Shown piece by piece: positions 17,524 to 26,065 of a stretch of 64,000 nt of DNA. The stretch covers positions 62,001-126,000 of the forward strand of contig NZ_NBXA01000003.1 of the NCBI RefSeq assembly GCF_003399625.1. The letters are read 5' to 3'. How positions within the stretch are numbered: position 1 is the first letter of the stretch; every line of letters starts with the position of its first letter. The stretch comes from Subtercola boreus. Lineage in GTDB: Bacteria; Actinomycetota; Actinomycetes; Actinomycetales; Microbacteriaceae. A program made the translations under genes and the position numbers. The notes beneath the pieces are model-generated. The model saw only the letters and a list, made by a program, of their open reading frames with translations. It searched no databases and was not told where the DNA came from.

Positions 17524-18336
17524 TCAGGACGAAAAGCTGCCGCGCACGATCGAATCCGATGAGTGGGCAGGGTTGCCGTCGAGCGGTTCCGAGGAGACGT
17601 CGACGATGGAGTACTGCGACATGTCGATGTCGGCGGGAATGGCAAAGGTCCCCGAGTCTCCCGCCAGCAGGCCGAGACTGACCAGCTTCGTGAGGTCGGC
17701 GCTCAACAGCCAGACCTCGCGGTAGGCGTCGGGGCGGTCTGTGGCCGCGTTGACGGAGATGACCATGGAGGTCGTGGATCCGTTCGATTCGACGACAGCG
17801 TCACCACTGGCACCCGGCCAGTCGGGCAACGCGGTGAGAGCCACACGCGCCAGCACCGAGACGCCCGGGCCCGGGGTGGAGCCATCCCGCGGCTGAAGCG
17901 CGAGGGTGGTCGCGACCCCGCCGACGGTAGCGGCCAGCACGACAGCCGCAGCGAGTGCCAGCCACCGGACCGGCAGACGGCTCCGCCGAGGTCTCGGCCG
18001 CACGGAGCCTGCCAGCTGCTCGACGGACTCCGCAGGGCTCGCCAGGGCGGCCTGCGACGCGGATGCACCGGGGCGCACCGGCGCCACGGATGCAACCGGG
18101 CGCACCGGCGCCGCAGCTTCCGCGGCCACAGCCCGGGCGACCTGCTCCCACACCCTTTCGTGCGGCGAGACGAGGGTGGGCACCGATGAGCTCGAGCGAC
18201 CCGCAGCAGCCGCCCCGGTGAAGGCCTCGAGCGTTGCAGCGCACTCCAGGCAGCCCTCTGTGTGGGCCCGGTCGGCGTCGGTGCCCGCGGGCTCGCCCAG
18301 GGCGAGCAGTGCGAGGATCTCGGGATCAGTGTGCAT
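17524..18336 (-). CDS. Anti-sigma factor, RskA-like
   Basis: A 270-residue single-pass membrane protein. The N-terminal cytoplasmic part carries a zinc-binding-like motif (HTEGCLEC, residues 25-32), a loop that typically clamps an ECF sigma factor. An Arg-rich stretch and one helix (WLALAAAVVLAATVGGVATTLAL, about 129-151) follow. The exported C-terminal domain fits the RskA/anti-sigma-K fold (VVESNGSTTSMVISV, YREVWLLSADLTKLVSLG). The start overlaps the sigma-factor stop by 11 bases, indicating translational coupling. Release of sigma probably needs regulated proteolysis of the outer domain; the signal is unknown. Confidence 0.88.
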   Translation of the reverse strand: MHTDPEILALLALGEPAGTDADRAHTEGCLECAATLEAFTGAAAAGRSSSSVPTLVSPHERVWEQVARAVAAEAAAPVRPVASVAPVRPGASASQAALASPAESVEQLAGSVRPRPRRSRLPVRWLALAAAVVLAATVGGVATTLALQPRDGSTPGPGVSVLARVALTALPDWPGASGDAVVESNGSTTSMVISVNAATDRPDAYREVWLLSADLTKLVSLGLLAGDSGTFAIPADIDMSQYSIVDVSSEPLDGNPAHSSDSIVRGSFSS

Positions 18337-18961
18337 CGGTGTTCACCTCCAACCGGACTTTCAGTTTCTCCAGGCTCCGCCTGATGTGGCTCTTCACCGT
18401 ACCGAGTGGCAGGGCGAGCCTCTCTGCGATCTGCACGTGCGTCAGGTCGTCGTAGAACGCCAGGTACATCACCTGCCGCGCAACCGGGTCGAGCCTTTTG
18501 AGTTCGTCGGCCACCAACAACCTGTCCGCTACGTCTTCAGGGTCTTTGGAGACCTCGGGACCAGCGGTTGCTTCGAGTTGCTGGGAGAGCGCCCGCGCTC
18601 GCGAACGGGCGGTGTGGGCATCCGCGATCTTGTTGCGCGTGATTCCGACGAGCCACGACGGCAGACGCGACCGGCTGCGGTCGAAGGTCGCCCGCGATCT
18701 CCACGCCGACACAAAGACGCCCTGCGTCACGTCTTCGGCCTCGCCCACGTCGCCCAGGGATCGGAGGGCGAGGGTGTAGACCAGGGCAGACCACCGCGCG
18801 TAGACCTCGGCGAGCGCGCGATCGTCCCCGTCGATGAACCCCTGAATGAGGGCTTCGTCGTCGTCGGGGGCCTGGTCTGTCACGATCTCGCGGACTTTCT
18901 GGTGGATGCTCGTCAACCGAATGGATGCTGCGTGCACAATGATCGCGCTTTCGCCGGTCAC
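18326..18961 (-). CDS. ECF-family RNA polymerase sigma factor
   Basis: A 211-residue sigma-70 protein with regions 2 and 4. Region 2 spans EALIQGFIDGDDRALAEVY to AEDVTQGVFVSAWRS, and region 4 has AFYDDLTHVQIAERLALPLGTVKSHIRRSLEKLK. It resembles the SigK group. The start is GTG 18961, whose first four bases (GTGA) overlap the sortase stop; GTG near residue 27 is an alternative that matches usual family length better. Its anti-sigma factor follows, and the upstream sortase and DUF4397 genes are probable regulon members read from the same transcript. Confidence 0.92.
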   Translation of the reverse strand: MTGESAIIVHAASIRLTSIHQKVREIVTDQAPDDDEALIQGFIDGDDRALAEVYARWSALVYTLALRSLGDVGEAEDVTQGVFVSAWRSRATFDRSRSRLPSWLVGITRNKIADAHTARSRARALSQQLEATAGPEVSKDPEDVADRLLVADELKRLDPVARQVMYLAFYDDLTHVQIAERLALPLGTVKSHIRRSLEKLKVRLEVNTDAH

Positions 18962-19668
18962 GCGACAGGGGTGGCGGTGACGATCACGTTGTCGAGGTAG
19001 TGACCGGTGTCCCTGTTGAAGACTCCGCCGCAGGTCACCAGAACCAACCGGGGCGCACCCGACCGATCGAAGATCTCATCGATTGCCACGTCGGTCTTCG
19101 GTGTGCGGGTGATCTGGGAGACCGTGTAGGTGCGCTGGGCTCCGTCGGCGGATGCGACGACCACGGTCTCCCCGGCCACAATGTCACGGAGCCGAACGAA
19201 CTGCCCGAGACCGAACTCGAGCGAGTCGACATGCGCCGCGATGACGGTGGTACCCGAGGTGTCGGCCGGCGCGGGCCCGAACCTGTACCACCCGGCCTGT
19301 GCGGAATCCTCCGGCAGCTGCATCTGGCCTGCCGAATCGACTCCCATCGGCAGCACGGCCATGTCGATGCCGACCGCGTCGATGGTGAGGTGTGTCGGTG
19401 GAACGACGATGGGCGCCACCTGCGATCCGGGATCGGAGCGCTTGATCGGCACGGGTGGAACGGACGCCCCCGCCGAAGATCCGCCCGCCGAAGCTCCCGG
19501 CGCAGAAGTCGAGGTCGGCGCGGGGGTGGGCGACGTAAGGGCGACCGGGGGCATGGGCGTGCCGAGTGGCACAGGGTCGGAGCCGGCGCAGCCCGCCAGT
19601 GCGAGCGTCGAGAACCCGAACGCCGCCACGAGAAGGAGAAGGCGCTGCCGAACATGCTGTGATTTCAC
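18958..19668 (-). CDS. Class F sortase, probable lipoprotein
   Basis: A 236-residue transpeptidase acting outside the membrane. Residues 10-27 form a hydrophobic signal ending in LAGC, a lipobox. A Pro/Thr/Ser-rich spacer reaches about residue 85. The sortase barrel then supplies His146 (AAHVD), Cys213 (LVTCGG) and Arg219 (NRDTGHYLDN), all catalytic residues. The start is GTG 19668, with GGAGAGG upstream. It is preceded by the DUF4397 gene and coupled to the sigma gene. LAXTG-bearing proteins occur at 7016 and 44720, outside this operon, as possible substrates. Confidence 0.9.
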   Translation of the reverse strand: MKSQHVRQRLLLLVAAFGFSTLALAGCAGSDPVPLGTPMPPVALTSPTPAPTSTSAPGASAGGSSAGASVPPVPIKRSDPGSQVAPIVVPPTHLTIDAVGIDMAVLPMGVDSAGQMQLPEDSAQAGWYRFGPAPADTSGTTVIAAHVDSLEFGLGQFVRLRDIVAGETVVVASADGAQRTYTVSQITRTPKTDVAIDEIFDRSGAPRLVLVTCGGVFNRDTGHYLDNVIVTATPVA

Positions 19669-19730
19669 AGTACCTCTCCTCCTCGTTCGCGGTGTCTCGG
19701 TCAGTGCACGCTGGGTCGTCGAGTGCGGTG

Positions 19731-20567
19731 TTATGCGTTCGCGCGGCTGCGTCGACGCATCAGCAGAACAACGCCGGCGGCGAGCAACAGGGCCACAGCG
19801 GTCCCTCCGGCGATGAGCGATCCCGAGTCGTCGCGGTCACCGGCAAGGCCGGCCGTACCGCTCGGGATTCCCGACGGGTTGCCGTGCAGGCCGTCAATGG
19901 TCTGAACCGCCAGCTTGAGGTTGTTCGCCGAGAGGCTGCCCCAGGCATAGACGATCGTGTTCGTGCCCTCGGCCACGGTGACGTCGGTCGGGCCGACCAC
20001 AGGCGTGGTGGTTCCGGCTGCGGCGACCGCGGCGGAGATGGTGCCGGCGGGGAGGTTCAGCACCTTCTCGCCGGGATTGGTGAGTCCGCTGATCACCGGG
20101 GTGCCGCCGGCGAGCACGTCGACGGCGGGCGCCGCTGCGGTGTGCCGCACCGTCAGTCGACCCTCACCGGCCGCAGTCGTCTGCACATCGTTGGTGTAGA
20201 GGGTCGCGGTGGGGGTACCGTCCTCCTTGAGATGTGCGACGGCGGTGTAGTTGCCGCCGTCCGCCAGCGGCAGGTCGATCGGGCCGATGACAGGCTTCGA
20301 CGCGTCTGCAGCGTCGGCGGCAGTGATCGCGACCGAGTAGGTTCCGGCGGCGAGATCGAGCGGGCCGGCGAGGTCGCCCGGCATGAAGTTGTCGAGCGTC
20401 AGGGCGCCGTTGACGTAGACGTCGACAGGCGTGTCGGGTACGGCGTGCAGCACCGACAGCTTTGCTCCTGTGGCCGCGTGGGCGCTCATCGGCACCGCCA
20501 GTCCGATGACAGCGACGGAACCCGCCACCAACCCGGCCAGCACTCTGGTTTTCACAATCTTTCTCAC
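19731..20567 (-). CDS. Secreted DUF4397 protein with C-terminal membrane anchor
   Basis: A 278-residue exported protein. The signal peptide (about residues 1-31, ending AHA) is followed by two DUF4397 beta-sandwich repeats that begin LSVLHAVPDTPVDVYVNG and LTVRHTAAAPAVDVLAGG. The C-terminus has a hydrophobic helix and MRRRSR tail, as in sortase substrates. However, no LPXTG or LAXTG is visible; the nearest segment is GLAGDRDDSG. The start is GTG 20567, with AAGGAGG 6 bases upstream. It is the first gene of the sortase/sigma/anti-sigma unit and may be an anchored or simple membrane-tethered surface protein. Function is unknown. Confidence 0.85.
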   Translation of the reverse strand: MRKIVKTRVLAGLVAGSVAVIGLAVPMSAHAATGAKLSVLHAVPDTPVDVYVNGALTLDNFMPGDLAGPLDLAAGTYSVAITAADAADASKPVIGPIDLPLADGGNYTAVAHLKEDGTPTATLYTNDVQTTAAGEGRLTVRHTAAAPAVDVLAGGTPVISGLTNPGEKVLNLPAGTISAAVAAAGTTTPVVGPTDVTVAEGTNTIVYAWGSLSANNLKLAVQTIDGLHGNPSGIPSGTAGLAGDRDDSGSLIAGGTAVALLLAAGVVLLMRRRSRANA

Positions 20568-20650
20568 GGTCGTCCTCCTTGACAGCGCCCGATACCGGGC
20601 CGGGCGGATTTCGCCTTCACCAAGTAGTTCTGCCGAAAGGGCTGATCCGG

Positions 20651-20666
20651 ATGCACCGATGTGCAG
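20651..20666. promoter_or_regulatory. Third copy of the glycerol-type palindrome
   Basis: ATGCACCGATGTGCAG shares TGCACNGATGTGCA with the operators at 2479-2494 and 4410-4425. It lies between the divergent DUF4397 and purF genes. Whether the SorC-type protein binds here is untested. Confidence 0.45.
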
Positions 20667-20747
20667 ATTGGTGGAGAAAGTCGGCCTCGGGCATCCACCG
20701 GCCGACGGGCATCCACCGATCAGGGGAACCACCCCCCGCCCCGCCGA

Positions 20748-20753
20748 TAGACT
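20748..20753 (+). promoter_or_regulatory. -10 box of purF
   Basis: TAGACT lies 43 bases before the purF start. It resembles the TAGAAT boxes of purDC, purS and purL. A ribosome-binding site TGGAG follows at 20781-20785. Confidence 0.5.
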
Positions 20754-20796
20754 GGAGCACGGCCTATTTCTCTACCCGTCTGGAGCCCGCCAAAGC

Positions 20797-22254
20797 ATGT
20801 GCGGCATCGTTGGCATCGTTTCGTCTGAGCCCGTCAATCAACTCGTCTACGACTCGCTCCTGCTGCTGCAGCACCGCGGCCAGGACTCGACCGGGATCGC
20901 CACGGCCGAACGGGACACCTTTCACGTCATCAAGGCGAAAGGGCAGGTGAGAGAGGCATTCCGCACCCGCGACATGCGGTCGCTGCTCGGCACGATGGGC
21001 CTCGGCCATGTGCGCTACGCCACCCGCGGCAACGCCGGGAGCGAGCAGGAAGCGCAGCCGTTCTACGTGAACGCGCCCTACGGCATCATCCTCGTGCACA
21101 ACGGCAACCTGACGAACACGCGGGAGTTGACGCAGGAGCTGTTCCACATCGACCGCCGGCACCTCAACACCGACAGCGACACCGAACTGCTGCTGAACAT
21201 CCTCGCCCACGAACTGCAGGAGCAGGTCTCGGGCCTCGACCTCGACCCGGAGCAGGTCTTCAACGCCGTGTCACGCGTGCACGAGCGCGTCGAGGGCTCG
21301 TATGCCACGATCGCCATGATCGCCGGGCACGGGCTGCTGGCATTCCGCGACCCGTTCGGCATCCGCCCGTTGACGCTCGGCAAGCGCGTGCTCGAGTCGG
21401 GCCGCGACGAGTGGGTCGTGGCATCCGAATCGCTCGTGATGGAGAGCCTCGGCTACGAAGTCGTGCGCGACGTGGCGCCCGGTGAGGCCGTCTTCATCAC
21501 GATGGGCGGCGAGCTGATCTCCAAGCAGTGCGCTCCGGATGCCCGGCTCATCCCCTGCTCGTTCGAGTTCGTCTACCTGGCCCGCCCCGACTCGGTGCTC
21601 TCGGGCATCTCGGTGTACGAGGCGCGCCTGCGTCTCGGAAACCGCCTCGCCGACACCGTCGCCCAATGGGCCCCGTCGGGCGACATCGACGTGGTCATGC
21701 CGATCCCCGACTCATCCAGACCCGCCGCCATGCAGGTGGCGCAGAAGCTCGGCATCGAGTACCGCGAGGGGTTCTACAAGAACCGGTACGTCGGCCGAAC
21801 GTTCATCATGCCCGGCCAGGCCGTTCGCAAGAAGTCGGTCAGGCAGAAGCTGAACGCGATGTCGACGGAGTTCAAGGGCAAGAACGTGCTGATCGTCGAC
21901 GACTCGATCGTGCGCGGAACCACCTCGAAGGAGATCGTCGACATGGCCCGCCAGGCCGGTGCGAACAAGGTCACTTTCGCATCCGCGGCACCACCTGTGC
22001 GGTTCCCCCACGTCTATGGCATCAACATGCCCTCGCGCGACGAGCTCGTGGCTCACAATCGCAAGATCCCCGAGATCGCGGCCTACATGGGCGCCGACCA
22101 CCTCATCTACCAGGAGGTGGCCGACATGCAGGCTGCCATCATCGAGGGTTCCGCGGTGGAGTCACTCGAGATGAGCTGCTTCACCGGTGACTACGTGACC
22201 GGCACGGTCAGCCCCGAGTACCTGTCCTGGGTGGAGCGCACGCAGAACTCGTAG
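20797..22254 (+). CDS. purF: Amidophosphoribosyltransferase
   Basis: A 485-residue enzyme that commits PRPP and glutamine to purine synthesis. Cys2 right after Met (MCGIVGIVSS) is the Ntn glutaminase nucleophile, so there is no propeptide. GHVRYATRG and HNGNLTN line the glutaminase site. The phosphoribosyl half shows VMPIPDSSRPAAMQ and the PRPP loop VLIVDDSIVRGTTS. Feedback inhibition by purine nucleotides is usual in the family. The start is ATG 20797, fixed by the Cys2 requirement. It stands alone, divergent from the DUF4397 operon. Confidence 0.96.
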   Translation: MCGIVGIVSSEPVNQLVYDSLLLLQHRGQDSTGIATAERDTFHVIKAKGQVREAFRTRDMRSLLGTMGLGHVRYATRGNAGSEQEAQPFYVNAPYGIILVHNGNLTNTRELTQELFHIDRRHLNTDSDTELLLNILAHELQEQVSGLDLDPEQVFNAVSRVHERVEGSYATIAMIAGHGLLAFRDPFGIRPLTLGKRVLESGRDEWVVASESLVMESLGYEVVRDVAPGEAVFITMGGELISKQCAPDARLIPCSFEFVYLARPDSVLSGISVYEARLRLGNRLADTVAQWAPSGDIDVVMPIPDSSRPAAMQVAQKLGIEYREGFYKNRYVGRTFIMPGQAVRKKSVRQKLNAMSTEFKGKNVLIVDDSIVRGTTSKEIVDMARQAGANKVTFASAAPPVRFPHVYGINMPSRDELVAHNRKIPEIAAYMGADHLIYQEVADMQAAIIEGSAVESLEMSCFTGDYVTGTVSPEYLSWVERTQNS

Positions 22255-22324
22255 CGGCTGGCGCCGTGCGCCGTGTCCGTGACGCGGATCCACGGCCCGG
22301 AGGAGACCCCCGGAGGGAGACCTA

Positions 22325-22894
22325 TTGGCCCTGTCTCGTCTCCGCCGCGCTCAGGTTATGGCGATCATCCTCGCCGTCGTGGTGCAGGTCAGTGTGGTGC
22401 TGGTCGGGCTGCGGCTCTACGCCTACCCCGACACGGATGCCCCAGCCCCGACCGACGCCGTCTTCGTGATCGGTCCGCCGACTCCGACCCGCATCGCGAT
22501 CGCCCAGCAGATGGTGGATGCCGGACTCGCGTCGAACGTCGTCATCTCGGTGCCGCCGCCGGGCTCCGACTCCCCCGGGTTCGAGGCGTCGGCCCTGCCG
22601 ATCTGCTCGCAGCCGCAGTCGTTCGCGGTGTACTGCGTCACGCCGTCACCGTTCACCACGCAGGGTGAAGGTCGCGTGCTGCAGTCGCTCGCGGCATCCC
22701 ACGGCTGGACGTCTGCGACCGTGATCACGTTCACCCCGCACATTCTGCGCGCCCGCATCATCATGCAGCGGTGCTTCACGGGCGACCTGCGGATGGTGGC
22801 GGACCGGGCTCCGATCGGCGCTCTGCGCTGGATCTACGAGGCGGTCTACCAGACGTCGGCGTTCGTGAAGGTGCTGGCCGAGCCCGCCTGCTGA
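22325..22894 (+). CDS. Membrane-anchored DUF218/YdcF-like protein
   Basis: A 189-residue protein with one N-terminal anchor helix (VMAIILAVVVQVSVVLVGLRLYA), so most of it is extracytoplasmic. The body has a Rossmann-like segment DAVFVIGPPTP, and TVITFTPHILRARIIMQRCF resembles the conserved helix of DUF218 (SanA/YdcF) proteins. Two Cys pairs are possible. The start is TTG 22325, preceded by GGAGGGAG. The gene follows purF by 70 bases. DUF218 members affect envelope integrity in other bacteria; a role here is a guess. Confidence 0.65.
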   Translation: MALSRLRRAQVMAIILAVVVQVSVVLVGLRLYAYPDTDAPAPTDAVFVIGPPTPTRIAIAQQMVDAGLASNVVISVPPPGSDSPGFEASALPICSQPQSFAVYCVTPSPFTTQGEGRVLQSLAASHGWTSATVITFTPHILRARIIMQRCFTGDLRMVADRAPIGALRWIYEAVYQTSAFVKVLAEPAC

Positions 22895-22933
22895 GCGCCG
22901 CGCGGAACACGGCCGCCGGAGTCCCGACCCCAG

Positions 22934-22990
22934 AAGAGGATCAGGCGCGCGCTGCGTCGACCTGGGGGCCAGCGGCGCTCCCATCCTCTT
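22934..22990 (+). terminator. Terminator-like repeat, family 2, first copy
   Basis: AAGAGGAT pairs with ATCCTCTT across a GC-rich stem containing GGGGGCC, and TT then ACGCGC follow. The same ends occur at 50723-50781. It lies between convergent genes. Confidence 0.7.
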
Positions 22991-23033
22991 TTACGCGCGG
23001 CGCGGGGCGGGACTGGGGGCGCGCGCGGCCCGG

Positions 23034-24080
23034 TCAGAGCACGGGGACGGCGTTCGCGGGGGCCCAGCCGAAGGCGGGAGCGACGTAGCGGGCGATCGAC
23101 TCCAGGAGGTGCGCGTTGTACTCCACCCCGAGTTGGTTCGGCACGGTGAGCAGCACGGTGTCGGCCGCCTGCACCGCCGCGTCGGCCGCGAGCTGCGCCG
23201 CGATCACGTCGGGCTCACCGGTGTAGCTCTTGCCGAAACGGGCGATACCGCCGTCGAGGTAGCCGACCTGGTCTTCGGCGTCGCCCCGTGCGCCCGCGCC
23301 GAAGTATCGACGGTCGAGGTCGGTCGTGATCGGAATCACGCTGCGGGAAACAGAGACGCGCGGCTCACGCAGGTGCCCGGCAGCCTTCCACGCATCGCGG
23401 TAGAGCTGGATCTGCTCGGCCTGCAGCTCGTCGAAGGGCACGCCGGTGTCCTCGGTGAGCAGCGTCGACGACTGCAGGTTCATGCCCTGCTCTGCGGCCC
23501 AGACCGCGGTCGCGCGCGTGCCGGACCCCCACCAGATGCGCTCGCCGAGCGACGGCGACTGCGGCTCGATGGCGAGCGGGGTGGTGGACCGCGACATCTG
23601 CGGGTTGGGGTGCACGACGCCGGCACCGGCAATGGCGGCGCGGAAGATCGCCGTGTGTGTGCGGGCGAGGTCCGCATCCGTCTCTCCCTCCGCGGGAACA
23701 TAGCCGAACGCCTCGGAGCCGCGGAGGGCCGTCTCGGGCGATCCCCGGCTCATGCCGAGCTGCAACCGCTCTGCGGCGATCAGGTCGGCGGCGGCCGCAT
23801 TCTCGGCCATCGCGAGCGGGTTCTCGTACCGCATGTCGATCACGGCCGTGCCGAGCTCGATCGTCTTCGTGCGCGCGCCCATCGCGGCGAGCAGCGGGAA
23901 CGGCGACGCGAGCTGGCGGGCGAAGTGGTGCACGCGAACGTACGCGCCGTCAATGCCGAGTTCTTCGGCGGCCTCCGCGAGTTCGATCGACTGCAGGAGG
24001 GCATCCTGGGCCGTGCGAGCACGCGAGCCCACCACGGGCTGGTAGTGGCCGAACGACAGGAACCCGATCTTCTTCTTCAT
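23034..24080 (-). CDS. Luciferase-like (LLM) flavin-dependent oxidoreductase
   Basis: A 348-residue TIM-barrel monooxygenase or F420/FMN-linked oxidoreductase. The start MKKKIGFLSFGHYQP, ELGIDGAYVRVHHFARQLASPFPLLAAMGARTKTIELGTAV, LQLGMSRGSPE and GSGTRATAVWAAEQGMN are typical of the bacterial luciferase family. The start is ATG 24080. It is divergent from a VOC-family gene and convergent with the DUF218-like gene. Substrate is unknown. Confidence 0.88.
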   Translation of the reverse strand: MKKKIGFLSFGHYQPVVGSRARTAQDALLQSIELAEAAEELGIDGAYVRVHHFARQLASPFPLLAAMGARTKTIELGTAVIDMRYENPLAMAENAAAADLIAAERLQLGMSRGSPETALRGSEAFGYVPAEGETDADLARTHTAIFRAAIAGAGVVHPNPQMSRSTTPLAIEPQSPSLGERIWWGSGTRATAVWAAEQGMNLQSSTLLTEDTGVPFDELQAEQIQLYRDAWKAAGHLREPRVSVSRSVIPITTDLDRRYFGAGARGDAEDQVGYLDGGIARFGKSYTGEPDVIAAQLAADAAVQAADTVLLTVPNQLGVEYNAHLLESIARYVAPAFGWAPANAVPVL

Positions 24081-24181
24081 GCCCGGTACAGCGCTCGGCG
24101 GACGCGCCGTATTCCCGACTCGATACATTCGCATGAAAATGCAGGGGCGAGGCCCCGGCGGCCCGGATGCCCGGGATCCGG

Positions 24182-24235
24182 CTGATCGGGCTGATCGGGC
24201 CAATCGGGATGATCGGGATGATCGGGATGATCGCC
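24182..24235. repeat. Six 9-bp tandem repeats (VTGATCGGG)
   Basis: Units CTGATCGGG (twice), CCAATCGGG, ATGATCGGG (twice) and ATGATCGCC follow without gaps. Related 9-base units occur at 1447-1488 and inside purQ. Confidence 0.85.
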
Positions 24236-24348
24236 AGCAGAATGGCGATAAGGAGGCGGTCCGAGACGACTCTGGGCGGTGCGGCATCCATTGTTCCCCC
24301 TCGTTCCGCTGGCGCCAGCCCAGGGGAATGTCTGGCGCCGCAGTTTAG

Positions 24349-24361
24349 TTGTAGCTACAAT
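24349..24361 (+). promoter_or_regulatory. Palindrome TTGTAGCTACAA overlapping a -10 box
   Basis: The perfect 12-base palindrome (24349-24360) covers most of TACAAT (24356-24361), which lies 7 bases before ATG 24369. A dimeric repressor, MarR-like by motif, bound here would block the VOC promoter. Confidence 0.5.
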
Positions 24362-24368
24362 GAATGAC

Positions 24369-25259
24369 ATGACTTCCCCGAACGGCGTCGCAGCGTCGAA
24401 CACCGACATCCTCGCCGCCGCAACCGGCATGGGCCCGGTCACCCTGCGGGTGGGCGACCTCGACGCCATGATCCGCTACTACCGTGACGGCGTGACGCTC
24501 GACGTGCTGAGCACCGACGGCGACTTCGCGGTGCTCGGACGGGGAACCACCCCCGTGCTGATCCTCCAGCACGCACCCGAACTGAAGTCGCCGGAACCTC
24601 GGGCGGCGGGGCTGTACCACACGGCCATCCTGTTCGATTCGCGGGAGGCTCTCGCCGCCGCGATCTACTCGGTCGCCACGCTTTCACCCGGAAGCTTCAC
24701 CGGCAGCGCCGACCACAAGGTCAGCATCGCCTTCTACTTCACCGATCCCGAGGGCAACGGGGTCGAGCTCTACTGGGATCGCGACCGCACCGAATGGAGC
24801 TGGGTGCACGGCAGCATCGAGATGGCGACGCTCTACGTCGACCCGAACGCGTTCCTCCAGCAGTACCTCACGCCCGAGACCGTGGAGAACCCACGCGTCG
24901 GCGGGGCATCCGTGGGGCACGTGCACCTCTCGGTGGGGGATGTCGCGCAGGCCGCGGAGTTCTACGTGGGGCGGCTCGGCTTCGAGTCGACCTTCGAGGT
25001 GCCGGGCAGCGCGCTGTTCGTGTCGGCGGGCAAGTACCACCACCACATGGCGATGAACACCTGGGAGAGCGCGGGCGCCGGGCGCCGACGGCTGGCCCTC
25101 GGGCTGGCGCAGGTGGACATCGTGGTGCCGACACGCGACGACCTGGGTGCGCTCGAGGAGCGGCTCGGGCACTACGGCACGGCGTTCCGGAACGATGGAC
25201 TCGGCCTGGCGATCGACGACCCGTGGGGCAGCCTCGTGAGGGTGTCGGCCGCCGACTAG
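24369..25259 (+). CDS. VOC-family dioxygenase-like protein (two-domain)
   Basis: A 296-residue protein with two vicinal-oxygen-chelate modules, as in extradiol dioxygenases and CatE-like catechol 2,3-dioxygenases. Metal-ligand positions are visible: MGPVTLRVGDL starts module 1 (the usual His is replaced by Thr), GLYHTAILF gives His and DPEGNGVELYWD gives Glu. In module 2, VGHVHLSVGD gives His, HHHMAMNTW gives His and DPWGSLVRV ends the fold. I prefer ATG 24369, leaderless after TACAAT; ATG 24360 is also in frame. Divergent from an LLM enzyme, so a role in aromatic or quinone breakdown is possible. Confidence 0.85.
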   Translation: MTSPNGVAASNTDILAAATGMGPVTLRVGDLDAMIRYYRDGVTLDVLSTDGDFAVLGRGTTPVLILQHAPELKSPEPRAAGLYHTAILFDSREALAAAIYSVATLSPGSFTGSADHKVSIAFYFTDPEGNGVELYWDRDRTEWSWVHGSIEMATLYVDPNAFLQQYLTPETVENPRVGGASVGHVHLSVGDVAQAAEFYVGRLGFESTFEVPGSALFVSAGKYHHHMAMNTWESAGAGRRRLALGLAQVDIVVPTRDDLGALEERLGHYGTAFRNDGLGLAIDDPWGSLVRVSAAD

Positions 25260-25306
25260 GGATGCCGCCGGTGCAGGGCGGCCGCCTGCGGTGAGAGTGA
25301 GCGCGG

Positions 25307-26065
25307 CTACGAGACCAGGTCGGCGACGCGGGCGATGGTCGCGTGCCAGATCGGGGCGGCAGGGTCGATGACGGCGAAGTGGTCGCCCGACCGTTCGAGC
25401 AGCTCCGGATGCCCGACCCGGCCGTTCGCGGCCAGAGCACGGTTCGGCAGGGCGAAGTCGTCGACGTCGTCCGTGCCCTGTACGAGCAGCCACGGTGCAC
25501 GGCGCCCCTCGAACAGGCTCGGCGAAGCCGCGGCGTAACGCGCAGGCTGCTCGGTGGGCGAACCGCCGAGAGCCAGTGCTACGGCACCGTCGCTCGAGTT
25601 GCGCTCGTATGCGCCCGGCAGGTCGACGACTCCGGCGAGCGATACGGCCAGCGCGATGGGCGGGACGGTGGCGGCAGGACTCCCGGCGGCGGACGTGGCA
25701 GCCGCCCAGTCTTCGGCGAGCTGCAGCGCCAGCTGACCCCCGGCGGAATGGCCGATCACGATGAGCGGCACGTCGGGGGCGAACGACGGGATGCGAGCGA
25801 GAGCCGCGAGGGCGGCCCGCACATCGGACACCGTGGCGGCCCAGTCGTGGGCATCCGGACGCCGGTACTCGACGTTCCACACGGCCCAGCCGCGCTCCGC
25901 GAGGTCGGCGGCCATCGGATCCATCAGGTCGAGGTTCCGCCCGGAACGGTAGTAGCCCCCGTGAAGCAGCACGGCGGTGCCGATGGCACGCGAGCTGCCG
26001 TCGGGCATCCACCACTCGCCGAACTGGTCGGAGTCGTCTCCGTACGCGATACGCCCGCCACCCAT
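25307..26065 (-). CDS. Alpha/beta hydrolase, kynurenine-formamidase-like
   Basis: A 252-residue serine hydrolase. VLLHGGYYRSGRN gives the oxyanion HGG motif, VIGHSAGGQLAL the nucleophile elbow Ser, GTDDVDDF the acid and SGDHFAVID the His. The HGGYY and trailing organisation resemble small esterases and arylformamidases of the BD-FAE type. The start is ATG 26065, with AAGGGAAG upstream. It stands alone. Substrate not assigned. Confidence 0.87.
   Translation of the reverse strand: MGGGRIAYGDDSDQFGEWWMPDGSSRAIGTAVLLHGGYYRSGRNLDLMDPMAADLAERGWAVWNVEYRRPDAHDWAATVSDVRAALAALARIPSFAPDVPLIVIGHSAGGQLALQLAEDWAAATSAAGSPAATVPPIALAVSLAGVVDLPGAYERNSSDGAVALALGGSPTEQPARYAAASPSLFEGRRAPWLLVQGTDDVDDFALPNRALAANGRVGHPELLERSGDHFAVIDPAAPIWHATIARVADLVS

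Larger units (their letters stand above)
24081..24368. other. Divergent intergenic region with 9-bp tandem repeats
   Basis: This gap of 288 bases holds six 9-base tandem units (24182-24235) and, at its right end, a 12-base palindrome that overlaps the VOC promoter. No ORF with coding character was seen. Confidence 0.6.
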
